NCBI RefSeq assembly: GCF_003576645.1
Contig: NC_044916.1
Location: forward strand, 1,758,886-1,822,885
Source: Ipomoea triloba
Lineage: Eukaryota; Streptophyta; Magnoliopsida; Solanales; Convolvulaceae
Direction of reading: 5' to 3'
Length of the DNA stretch: 64,000 nucleotides
Position 1 is the stretch's first letter, and each line of letters starts with the position of its first letter. The notes under the pieces are model-generated. The model worked only from the letters and a program-made list of their open reading frames with translations. It was not told the origin of the DNA and ran no database searches. A program made the translations under genes and the position numbers. This document shows positions 22,101 through 32,402 of this stretch, piece by piece.

Positions 22101-22899
22101 TCAACGCCATTTGGTTTGACAGACATTGGAACACTGAACATGTTTGTGAGTTGTGAGTTATGCCTGAAATAGTGAAATCCGCCTTCCTTTCTACCCCTTT
22201 TTTATGCAGAAATTAGCTCAAAAGTTCCGCAGATTTATGATCTATGTTCATTCCAAAGGCATGATAGTTGACGACGAATATATCCTAATGGGTTCTGCAA
22301 ATATCAACCAGAGATCCCTGAGTGGTTCCAGGGACACAGAAATCGCGATGGGAGCTTATCAACCACATAACACGTGGGCGAATAAGCAAAGCCTTGCACA
22401 AGGCCAGGTCTGAAATTTCTTTCTCGCGTCTTTTTCTATTCGATGCATTAACGAGGTGGTAATAACTGTGGATACAGTGATTGCTTTCGTCTGATGTTAT
22501 AAAACGAAAACTTTTCTAGGACAAAAACCCTTGAAGCTATGCGAACACATGCCTGAGACCTGCAAGAATCCTAGGTAATAACATTGCTGCATTTCGTGAT
22601 TGCAGGTTTACGGTTACAGAATGTCCCTCTGGGCTGAACATCTCGGGGAGCTGGAGCCGTGTTTCCAGAAGCCGAACAGCATAAAGTGCGTGAGGCGTGT
22701 GAACGAGATCGCTAGGTACAACTGGAAAGCGTTTGTGGCAAACAACTACCATGAAATGAGAGGCCACCTGATGCAGTATCCGGTTCAGGTAAGCAGTGCC
22801 GGGGAGGTCACGTGTCTGCCTGGCTTTGAATGCTTCCCCGACGTTGGGGGCAGCATTCTCGGGTCGTCCACCAATCTCCCCGACGCTCTAACCACATAG
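16135..22899 (+). CDS. Phospholipase D, C2 type, delta-like
   Basis: Exons by frame and GT-AG borders: 16135-17061, 18050-18166, 18338-18532, 18822-19094, 19184-19252, 19355-19502, then (skipping the assembly repeat 19669-21443) 21468-21616, 21798-21968, 22210-22407, 22606-22899; 846 residues, close to known PLD delta lengths. An N-terminal C2 domain (HGDLDLWV to about residue 180, with NMD, SDPYVSV and VKDND acidic Ca2+ sites) precedes two catalytic motifs: HQKCVILD in exon 3 and HSKGMIVDD in exon 9, with [11 protein letters not shown] before the second. It hydrolyses membrane phospholipids to phosphatidic acid; delta enzymes act at the plasma membrane in stress signalling. Exon 2-6 sequence matches delta better than alpha or beta/gamma from memory. 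As assembled, exons 2-6 occur twice, base-identical with introns, which I read as artefact. An ATG at 16069 is in frame but gives an unusual hydrophobic leader. Confidence 0.9.
17116..17323 (+). mobile_element. Short-LTR retroelement end in PLD intron 1
   Basis: TGTTGGGCGGAGG at 17116 to AAGCTAACA at 17308 has the TG...CA form of an LTR (193 bp). Two bases later TGGTACCAGAGTTTGG resembles the initiator-methionine tRNA primer binding site used by many plant LTR elements. After the gap, TGCTTGATCCTAACAACCTAAC at 17911 resembles the LTR 3' end (CTAGATCTTAACAAGCTAACA). So the N gap probably hides the body of a small LTR element, perhaps a TRIM. Confidence 0.6.
17366..17893. other. Assembly gap (528 N) with poly-G edges
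   Basis: Bordered by 15 G on the left and 17 G on the right. The size is likely an estimate. The frames that run through it are meaningless. Poly-G edges recur at 19669 and near the other gaps, suggesting a sequencing artefact or hard-to-read G tract. Confidence 0.95.
19668..21443. other. Redundant contig: PLD exons 2-6 repeated
   Basis: After a single N, poly-G and TGCTTGATCC, the sequence repeats 17894-19667 at an offset of 1776 with no difference seen. The first copy ends at GACATTTCAAG (19667); the second continues through the same word into exon 7. The upstream piece is therefore wholly contained in the downstream one and should be removed. Duplicate exons: 19826-19942, 20114-20308, 20598-20870, 20960-21028, 21131-21278. 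Confidence 0.9.
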
Positions 22900-24180
22900 C
22901 GTGCACACCAGATACGCAGCAAACTGTAAGGGATGATGATCTGCAGAATTGCTCAGAGAGAAAGGGTATTTCAAGCAGCTCTGATATGATCATTTTTTAT
23001 TTTAGGATTTGAATGGCTTTTGAGTTTGGAGAACCCCAATTAACATTTTTGACAGCATAGATGGAATGCCATTGTTTGTTAGTACAAAGGAATGTTTTCT
23101 ACCTAGTTTTCTCATTGTTTAATGTTGTGTATATGTTGTATTGTTGTTGTGGTATGGTTTGTAATATTTGCAAAAATTTTATACTCGTCACGTCTTTTTC
23201 TCTACTGTCACTTCCTATTTTTGTGTAGAATGTTATTTTAGGTGTTTTGACTACTCCAATCAAAGAATCATAACTTTGTTCATGCTAGTTGCCTAAATTG
23301 ATAGTCCTATCAAGTCATTTGGTTGGTATTGTTGAGCTGCTCACAATCCTCCATCGTCATATCCTATTTTCGTGTAACTTGTTATGTCAAATAAAGTGTT
23401 TTGATTATTCCAATCAAAGAATTATAACTTTGTCTATGCTAGTTGCCTAGATTGATATTTTTATCGAGTCATTCAGTTGATATTGTTCAGCTGACTATGA
23501 CATTTTGTTTTTCTATTTGTTGAGTTATTGACGAATGAGCTTACCAGTTAATTGAACTGGGTGTATAACCCCCAAAAAAATAGCTTCTTGTTCGAGTGAA
23601 AAAAGGTAAAGGCAAAAAGAGTTTAAGTATATAAAAAATAAATTTAATATAAAACTAACGGTGTTATAACAAAATTGAGGTAATTTTATCTTAATACAAA
23701 TGTTATATACAATATTTTAAATTTACTATACAAACATATTAGTCTTAAATAATTTTCAAAAAATAAAATAAAATATTAGTCTTAAATAAGATACAAATAA
23801 AATCCAATGCTTTAATCTGAATTCATACATATAATAATATCATATGTAGAACTCTGAGGGACATTCTGTAACATATAATAATATCATACACCTATATTGA
23901 TATTTTTATTTTAATGTATTAAATTAACATAAAATTATATTAAATCAACTTAATTACCTACGACAATTGAAATAATTCTTTTTCAAACTTTTCATGCGCA
24001 TAAAATTAAGCTTTGGTGTAAAATAAAACAAAAATAAATCTCATTGTTATTTGTAATTCTATTTTCCATAATTATATTGCTATATATATAGATCTCTATT
24101 CTTTTTAAAGTCATTAAAGATGATTCAATATGTATATATGTATTATAGTTATTATTTTCGTTATCTTTTTAGCAATAAAT
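22900..24180. other. PLD 3' flank and AT-rich intergenic DNA
   Basis: Includes a diverged direct repeat of about 150 bp, 23219-23345 and 23370-23505, sharing AATCAAAGAATCATAACTTTG and CATGCTAGTTGCCTA. From 23560 on it is AT-rich with no gene. Confidence 0.65.
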
Positions 24181-24184
24181 AAAT

Positions 24185-24422
24185 AAATACACACACACGC
24201 ACGCGCGCGCATGCACGCACGCACGCACGCACACACACACGCGCGCACACACACACACATATATATATATATGAAGACAAAAATATACCAAATAGTAATG
24301 AGATTGTACTTGATATATTTTATTTTTTACTTTGTAACAAAGTTTCTCAATATGTGCATAGAAAGATTAAAAAATTATTTCAGTTAAAGTAATGCGTGTG
24401 TGTGTGTGTGTACACACATACA

Positions 24423-24452
<30 letters not shown>
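24185..24452. repeat. Compound CA/CG, TA, GT and CATA microsatellites
   Basis: 24190-24260 alternates ACAC, GCGC and CACG purine-pyrimidine steps and then becomes (TA)n, a long potential Z-DNA tract. 24392-24411 is (GT)n, and 24417-24452 is (CATA)n. Confidence 0.9.
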
Positions 24453-24453
<1 letters not shown>

Positions 24454-24674
24454 TCGAATCAAATTATTATTTTAATTTTAATAATTTTTAATTAAAATTT
24501 AAAAAAATAAAACAAATGAAATTAAAAATATCTATAATAAAAAAAATACTAAATTGAATAGAAGCTTTCAATTTTATCTTATTAGAATAATATGGTAATT
24601 TAATGGTAATAGAATTTATAAAAAAGAAAAAATATATATTCTATTAAAATTTAAAAAAAAATCTAAATCAAAAT

Positions 24675-25217
24675 GAGTTAATACCCAATATAGTCCTCGA
24701 CTATAGTGGTTTTTCTCAATTTAGTCCTAAATGACTTTTTGTACTCAATTTAGTCCTCGACTTGGATGATTTTTACTCAATTTAGTCCTTTGTTAAAAAT
24801 TCTGTTAGTAAATGGTTAGAAATAAGGTCTTAATGGTAATTTCTCATCCTTCATCCCATTTGGGATGATTCCTTCTTCTTCCCCCTATTAAGATCCAAGC
24901 AGAAATGTAAATCTTCGTACCCAAATATTTATTTACTCTGTATTTATTTATTTAGCGTTGAAGTTTGATTTGGTACGAAATTTTGCATTTCTGCGTGAAT
25001 CTTAATAAGGGGAAGAAGAAGGAATCATCACAAATGGGATGAAGGATGAGAAATTACCATTAAGACCATATTTCTAACCGTTCACTAACAGAATTTTTAA
25101 CAAAGGACTAAATTGAGTAAAATCATCAAAATCGATGACTAAACTGAGTACAAAAAGTCATTTAGGATTAAATTGAGTAAAATCACTATAGTCGATGACT
25201 ATAATGGGTATTAACTC
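24675..25217. mobile_element. Fold-back palindrome, about 540 bp
   Basis: The ends GAGTTAATACCCA and TGGGTATTAACTC are exact inverses. Arms contain TCAATTTAGTCCT / AGGACTAAATTGA, GGTCTTAATGGTAATTTCTC and its complement, and CTTCTTCCCCCTATTAAGAT and its complement, around a loop near 24940. A transcript would fold into a very long hairpin. No ORF. Confidence 0.85.
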
Positions 25218-25240
25218 AAATCAAAATAGATATGTCAAAA

Positions 25241-25418
25241 TTTTTTTTTGAGTACTACTGACTCGGTTATGTAGTATCTGTTCATAAACTACTTTCTCAA
25301 CCTAATGAAGCACAAAAAGTCAACATTGCCTCCACTAAGGCTCAAACCTGCCCCCTCCAACATGAGGTGCAACCAAATGCCACTACCGGATGCCACTAGA
25401 CCACAAGGTCATTGGCAA
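25241..25418 (-). mobile_element. SINE family 1, complete, 13-bp target duplication
   Basis: Flanked by ATATGTCAAAATT at 25230-25242 and 25419-25431. On the minus strand: GACCTTGTGGTCTAGTGGC head (A-box), GGTTTGAGCCTTAGTGGAGG (B-box), CTTCATTAGGTTGAGAAAG, AACAGATACTACATAACCG and an A-rich tail. The best-preserved copy in the window and the reference for the family. Confidence 0.85.
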
Positions 25419-25431
25419 ATATGTCAAAATT

Positions 25432-26367
25432 AATTTATTATAATAAGATAAAATTGAAATCTTCTATTCAATTTAGTATTTTTGTATTATAGATATTTTT
25501 AATTTCATTTATTTTATTTTTTGAATTTTAATTAAAATTGCTAAAATTAATATAATTTAATTTGATTAATATATATTGCTACAAAGAGAAAATAATAACT
25601 ATAATACATATGTACATATTGAATCATTGTTGCATGTCAAAGTTCACCCAAAAAAAATTGTTGCATGTCAACTTGTTTACTTCATCTAACTTTTAAAAAT
25701 AACTACAATATTATTACTACTATATATAAATTTCTTCCTACATAAATGATGTTGGTTTTCAAAGTTTAAAAATGTGAAAACTAAAATATATCATTATTAT
25801 GATTTTAACATTCTACTAATAACAAATATAAGTATTATTGCATAGTTTTGTATTACAAATGATGTACACAAATTTTATAAAATACCATAAATTATAAAAA
25901 TTTACAAATCTAAAATAATAGTTATTATTTAAATATTATGAGCCAAAAAAAAATTACGTTAATAACATAACTAAATAAAAACTAACATAAAAATGAATTA
26001 GTTGAACTAACTTACATTTGCGGATTTGAAAAAAAAATAATGTTATTGGGCAAATGTCTCACATTTAAATATAATGTTATTAAATTAATTGAAATTCACA
26101 TATTTAATAATGATGCATCATCTCGAGATCTATCAATTTAAAATGAAGAAGAATAAGAGATAATAGAACTAAAAGAAATAAAATTTCAATAAATTAGTTA
26201 AAAACACATCATAGATCTATAAATATTGAACCACAAAGCCTATTGTGGACCTATTATTTAAATGATGATCTAAAGATGTTTTGATTGCACTACATTTATG
26301 GGTTGGAAAATATTTAGAAACAAAACTAAATAGTTTCAAGACATCTATTACTATTTATGATCAATCG
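25432..26367. other. AT-rich intergenic DNA, no gene seen
   Basis: No gene, RNA or clear element recognised. Confidence 0.6.
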
Positions 26368-27084
26368 TTATACCCTGCACCACGGTGCACATAGCAATGT
26401 GCACCACGTACGTAAAACGACGTCGTTTCGGTGTTAGTGAACGCGGATGCGAATGACTCAGGGAATTCATTATCTATAATACACATAATCATTATCTATA
26501 ATACACAGAACGTTTGCCTAGAATACACATAATGTTTGCCCAGAATACACAGAATATTGACACAAAATACACTGATGTTAGTGGACGCGGACGCGAATGA
26601 CTCCAGTGAATTCATTATCTATAATACACATAATCATTATATAAAATACACAGAATGTTTGCCTATAATACACAAAATGTTTGCCCAGAATACACAGAAT
26701 ATTGACACAAAATACACAGGACTCATCCTCCTAACATTCGAATGCACAAACACATCACAACATGTGTTAATAACATGAATACACAGAATATTTACACAAA
26801 ATACACATAACTCATCCTCCTAAACATTCGAATGCACAAACACATCACAACATGTGTTACTAACATGAATATACATAACGGTTGTCTAGAATACACAGAA
26901 CGGTTGTTTATAATACACAGAATGATTACCTGGAATACACAGAATATTAACATAAATACAGAGACCGCCTGAAACGGAAAACGTGATTTCCAAAAAAAAA
27001 TGAACGATTAGTTTACAATGCTCAAAACGACGTCGTTTAGGTACGTGGTGTACATTGCTCTGTGCACCGTGGTGCACAGTATAA
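26368..27084. mobile_element. Hairpin-ended TIR element filled with AATACACAGA repeats
   Basis: TIRs of about 55-60 bp: left TTATACCCTGCACCACGGTG and right (inverse) TTATACTGTGCACCACGGTG, each containing self-complementary GTGCACCACGGTGCAC-like words, then AAACGACGTCGTTT on both sides. The interior is about fifteen variants of TATAATACACAGAATGTTTG plus a larger internal duplication (ACGCGGA(C/T)GCGAATGACTC at about 26443 and 26584; CTCATCCTCCTAACATTCG twice). No transposase. Its ends match those of the elements at 35263, 47178 and 56140. Confidence 0.75.
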
Positions 27085-27126
27085 TTTGCCATTTATGATA
27101 ACAAACAAAAGTTTTAAGGCAAAAAC

Positions 27127-27290
27127 TTGAATGTCGTCTCATGGTCTGAATGTATGAGACGGGTTGGATATTTAATTAACGATGTCAAAGATCCGACCCA
27201 TTAATCAAATATTTGATCCGTTAATCAAAGATCTAAACCGTCTTACAAATTGAGATCCGTGAGACGATCTCACACAAGTGATACTCAAAG
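27127..27290. mobile_element. Short MITE with GAGACG(A/G)TCTCA ends
   Basis: TGTCGTCTCATGG...ATGAGACGGG at the left and CCGTGAGACGATCTCACACAAGTG at the right relate it to the palindrome at 7820-8133. The interior repeats GATCCGACCCATTAATCAAA-like words. Confidence 0.5.
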
Positions 27291-28550
27291 ATTAAAATAT
27301 CACAAAAGTAGAATTTGAAACAAAACTCAAATATCAATGTAAAACTTTTAAATAAGAATGTTTTTTCATGCAAGGAAAAAAATTGTATGATATTTATCAA
27401 TATCTATATAATAAAAAAAATTATCAATTTATCTTTTTATCCATTTATGTAGACATATATTATATTTATAGTATTTTGTACAATATAAAAATATATACAC
27501 ATTTTTTTTATAGAATTGTGATTAATGGCATAATTATACACGTTAATTACTACAATGATTACTTATTAAAAAATTATTTTAAAATATGTCTAAACTCATA
27601 CTCTTAATTAAAAATTCAAAAATATTTAAAATTTGTCTAAATATATAATATAGTTAGGGACTACATTAATCCATATAAAGTTTAAAAAATTAAATTCTTT
27701 TAATTTGTAAATGTAATTTTCTTAATTATAATTAATAAAATATAAAATATAATTAAAAATAAAGTTATTAAATTAACAAAATGTGTATTCATAAATATTT
27801 ATATTTTTAAAAATGCATACATACATATACTTATGCATTATATTAATCATACAAAATTAAAATGTTATTTTTTAATTTCTAAATTTAATTATAATATATC
27901 AATATAAATTATAATTACATAAATTATATTATAGAATTTTGATATATACATATTAATAAATATTATTTGTATAACACTGTATTACACAATCATACAAGAA
28001 AATGCGTCTGATTAGAGTTTAACATCACATATACAAAATTTAAAATTTACATTTTTTTAATTTCTAAGTATAATATTCATATTGTTAGAATTATAGTATA
28101 TATGAAATAAGATTAGGAATAATTCAATTTAATTATGTAAATTTTTCACTATAAATTTATATAAATATGTACATGATTAGAGATTATATTAATCATACAA
28201 AATTTTAATTTTGTATACTATGATAAAAGATACTTGACCAAATATATGAAAATTCAACTATATTATTATATTGTACATTTTAATATATTTATATTTTTAA
28301 AATTTATTTTTATTTATATTCATAATAACAAAACTTTTTCCGTGCATAGCACGGGTAAAACACTAGTTGAAAGTCAAAATAACAGGATTAATTTGAAAGT
28401 TTAGAATTAAATATGAATTATATTAATTAATTAATTAATTATTTATTTATTTATTATTACATGGGTTCCTTCAAAAGTTCAAACTAATTATCAAGAGACC
28501 GAAATTAACAAATGCGGGAAACATTTCTAGGCTAGGGTTTATACTCTCAC
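27291..28550. other. AT-rich intergenic DNA, no gene seen
   Basis: More than 80 percent AT by eye; only chance ORFs. The CPSF73-I transcription unit probably begins after 28500. Confidence 0.6.
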
Positions 28551-28830
28551 TCCCCCCCTCTCTCTCTCTTCAGGCTTATCGCGCACTGTAGGTAAGCTCC
28601 TTCCATCACCAAATCGGGGAAAGGTTCCAGCTCGATATCCTTACGATTTCGTCCAAAGGTAAATCATCACTGCCGTTTTTCATTGGGTGAAGGGATGCCA
28701 TTGTCGTGCTGTAATCCTGTACTCTCTGTTTGTGTTTATGAGGGGATTAGAGTTAGTATAACTTCTTCGTTTTTTCTGTTGGGGACAGGAAATTCATCAT
28801 AATTACTGTGGTTTTTGAGGACGTGAAGAA

Positions 28831-31800
28831 ATGGCATCTACTGGACAGCCACAATCAATGTCAAAGAGACCTAATTCAGCAATAACAAGAGAAGCAGACC
28901 GGCTTATCATTACTCCTTTAGGGGCTGGGAGTGAAGTGGGGCGATCGTGTGTTTACATGTCTTACAAAGGGAAAACAGTTTTGGTAAAGCACAGTGTTCT
29001 CTTTTTATTCCTCTGACAACTGGTTAATCTTTTGATTCTGCTGCTCATTTGTAAATCTTCTGTGCTTTTTGGCAGTTTGACTGTGGGATTCATCCAGCTT
29101 ACTCTGGCATGGCTGCTTTGCCATACTTTGATGAAATTGATCCTTCAACTATTGATGTTCTTCTAATTACCCAGTACATTCTCTATTCTTTCTTTTACAT
29201 GGCATGCCAGTATTATCATTGATTTGTTGTTGCACTGTGTTTTAGTGGTATTGTTTAGTAGCATCTAGTGATTTAGTGTTTGCTTAAATTTTGTGATTTA
29301 TGGTTTCTTTGTTATTTCTTTTATCAAATTGTAGAGGATGTTGGATTTGGGAGGGGAATAGTTTATTTAGTATATCTTGTTCTTTAAGGGATATTTTTTA
29401 GAGTTAACATGCAATAGTATTCTCAATATATCAAGCCCCATTTTAATGTCTCAACAACAGAATTAAATGAAGTACGATGGTATTCTGGTTGATCTATATG
29501 TCTGAAACTTTATATGCTAGAAGCCTTCTTTTTTCTTGTGTAAAGAATTGAAGAAATCTTTCTCATAATGTAATCAATTTTCTACTTCTTCAATTCTTGG
29601 ACTTGATTTAATGACATCAAATGCCTCAACTCTTACCTTGCTCCCTAGTTGGCTAGTTGACCATGTATTTTGATGTTTCTAGTGGTGGTTCCTGATTTTA
29701 GGAATGAACATTTATTTTTGCATGGGTTGTTAGTTTAACCCTCTATGCTCGGATTTTTCCTCTTTGCAGTTTTCACTTGGATCATGCTGCTTCCCTCCCA
29801 TATTTTCTAGAAAAGGTTTGTTGGTTGATTTTTAATATTACAATTTACCACTTATTTATCTCCACTAATAATCTAATTCCAGCTTTTGTTTATCAGACCA
29901 CATTCAAAGGACGAGTTTTCATGACCCATGCAACAAAGGCGATTTATAAATTGTTATTATCGGATTATGTTAAAGTAAGCAAGGTCTCTGTTGAAGATAT
30001 GCTATTTGATGAAAAAGACATCAATAAATCCATGGACAAAATTGAGGTATGTATTCCAGCACTGAATGCTTTATCTTCACCCTACTTATTACTTACTCTT
30101 GGGCAATAAATAATATTCTTTAAAAATATTATCAGTTAAATAAGGTTGCTATATGCCTATATTTGCATAGTACTGGTTTAGTTACTACTTCTGATCTGTA
30201 AGGTGAAACATTTGTGCGCATATACATGTCATAATTGCCAACAAGATGTAATGATAAATGCCAGAAAAGGAATAAGGATACACCTCTCTGCTGGTGGTTC
30301 ATAAATTTTGTATTGCATCTGTGGTGTATCCTTTTTCCCAGTGCTCAATAAGGCTATCTCGAACACTTTTATGAAAATGCATATACAGCTTAGTTGTCCT
30401 TGCTTTACACCTGATATGTGTGAAATCCATGTTCTGCAGGTTATTGACTTCCACCAGACAATGGAAGTTAATGGTATCCGCTTCTGGTGCTATACTGCTG
30501 GTCATGTTCTTGGTGCTGCCATGTTTATGGTCAGCATTGCCGGTGTTCGAGTTCTTTACACTGGAGACTATTCTCGTGAAGAAGACCGACATCTTCGTGC
30601 TGCAGAGCTCCCACAGTTTTCTCCAGACATTTGCATTATCGAATCAACATATGGTGTTCAACAACATCAACCCCGACACATACGAGAGAAGCGCTTTACT
30701 GAAGTCATACACAACACTATTACTCAAGGTGGTCGTGTTCTAATCCCTGCTTTTGCGCTGGGTCGTGCTCAAGAACTTCTCCTTATACTGGATGAGTATT
30801 GGTCAAGCCATCCAGAGCTCCATAAGATCCCCATATATTATGCTTCACCACTTGCAAAAAGATGTATGGCTGTTTATCAAACCTATATAAATTCCATGAA
30901 TGAGAGGATCCGCAATCAGTTTGTCAGCTCAAACCCCTTCGATTTCAAACACATCTCTCCTCTGAACAGTATTGAAAATTTTCAGGATACAGGACCATGT
31001 GTGGTGATGGCAAGTCCAGGTAGTCTTCAGAGTGGGTTGTCAAGGCAGCTGTTTGACAAATGGTGCTCTGATAAGAGAAATGCCTGTGTTATTCCTGGAT
31101 ATGTGGTTGAAGGGACACTTGCGAAGACAATTATCAATGAACCAAAAGAGGTCACACTTACAAATGGCTTGACTGCTCCTCTGCACATGCAGGTTCATTA
31201 TATTTCATTCTCAGCTCATGCAGACTATGCTCAGACAAGTACATTCTTGAAAGAGCTAATGCCACCTAACATAATTCTGGTTCATGGAGAAGCTAATGAA
31301 ATGGGAAGGCTCAAGCAGAAGCTTACCACCCTATTTGCTGATCAGAACACCAAAATTATTACTCCAAAAAACTGCCAATCTGTGGAAATGTACTTCAGCT
31401 CTGAGAAAATGGCAAAAACTATTGGAAAACTGGCAGAAAAGACCCCTGAAGTTGGTGAAACTGTCAGTGGTTTACTTGTTAAAAAAGGCTTCACATACCA
31501 GATCCTGGCACCTGAAGATCTCCACATCTTCTCTCAGCTTTCAACTGCAAATGTCACTCAGAGAATTACTATCCCATATTCAGGTGCCTTTGCTGTGATT
31601 AGACACCGGATCAAACAAGTTTATGAGAGTGTTGAGTCTTCAACAGATGAGGATTCTGGTGTTCCAACACTACGGGTTCATGATAGAGTTCTAGTTAAAC
31701 AGGAGTCAGAGAATCACCTTTCTGTGCATTGGGCAGCTGATCCTATTAGTGATATGGTCTCAGACTCTGTTGTAGCATTGGTTTTAAATGCAAACAGAGA

Positions 31801-32080
31801 AATGCCTAAGTTGGTTGTGGAATCAGAACCTGTAGTAAATGAGGAGGAAGATGCAAAGAAAACAGAGAAAATTATTCACACACTGTTGGTCTCTTTGTTT
31901 GGTGATGTAAAACTTGGGGAGAATGGCAAAATTGTTATAAATGTCGATGGGAACATAGCAGAACTTGACAAACAGACTGGCGATGTTGAAAGTGAAAACG
32001 ATGGCCTCAAGGAACGAGTTAAAACAGCATTTAGGCGAATCACAAGTGCTGTGAAGCCCATCCCTCTCTCAGCACCTTAG
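28831..32080 (+). CDS. CPSF73-I: CPSF73-I, pre-mRNA 3'-end endonuclease
   Basis: Exons 28831-28983, 29076-29173, 29770-29815, 29897-30046 and 30440-32080 give 695 residues, matching the family length of about 690. It is the metallo-beta-lactamase/beta-CASP endonuclease of the cleavage and polyadenylation complex, cutting pre-mRNA before poly(A) addition in the nucleus. Visible metal ligands: HFHLDH (split by intron 2), the His of [10 protein letters not shown], the Asp of YTGDYS and the His of [13 protein letters not shown] follows. The beta-CASP core spans about residues 210-395 and the C-terminal dimerisation region ends VKPIPLSAP. The large last exon carries most of the protein. The leader is CT-rich and may be spliced: donor at 28592 (or 28657), acceptor ending 28788. 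Pieces of its 3' end recur at 37.9, 46.5 and 49.5 kb; this is the only intact copy. Confidence 0.95.
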
Positions 32081-32402
32081 ATTAAGGTAATTTTCTATTG
32101 TGCATTGATTCATTATCATATATTCATATGCTGAATCACATCCTGTAATCCATATTTAGGCATAATATTTTGCATGACATGCAAAATCTAGATTATTTGT
32201 ACGGAGTAATTTAATACAATATGCTAAAATGCACGCAAGTCTTTTTTTGATGCTCTATTCAATCAACATTCAAATGAACCAAGAGATGAACAACATAAAA
32301 ATTATGTATGTAATTTAACTGTTATTGCAACTGTTTGGAATTTATTAGGAGGAACAAAAACACTTTTCCTTTGTCTCAAATTCTTTTATGCAAACAGCAT
32401 AG

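Noticed and set aside
24190..24270. Alternating CA/CG tract, considered as a regulatory or recombination site
   Set aside because: A compound microsatellite is enough to explain it; no gene nearby supports a function.
26536..26778. 80-codon ORF with repeated NTQNTQN-like phrases, considered as a repeat protein
   Set aside because: It is the translation of tandem repeats inside a TIR element; no start context, and the frame is lost as repeats vary.
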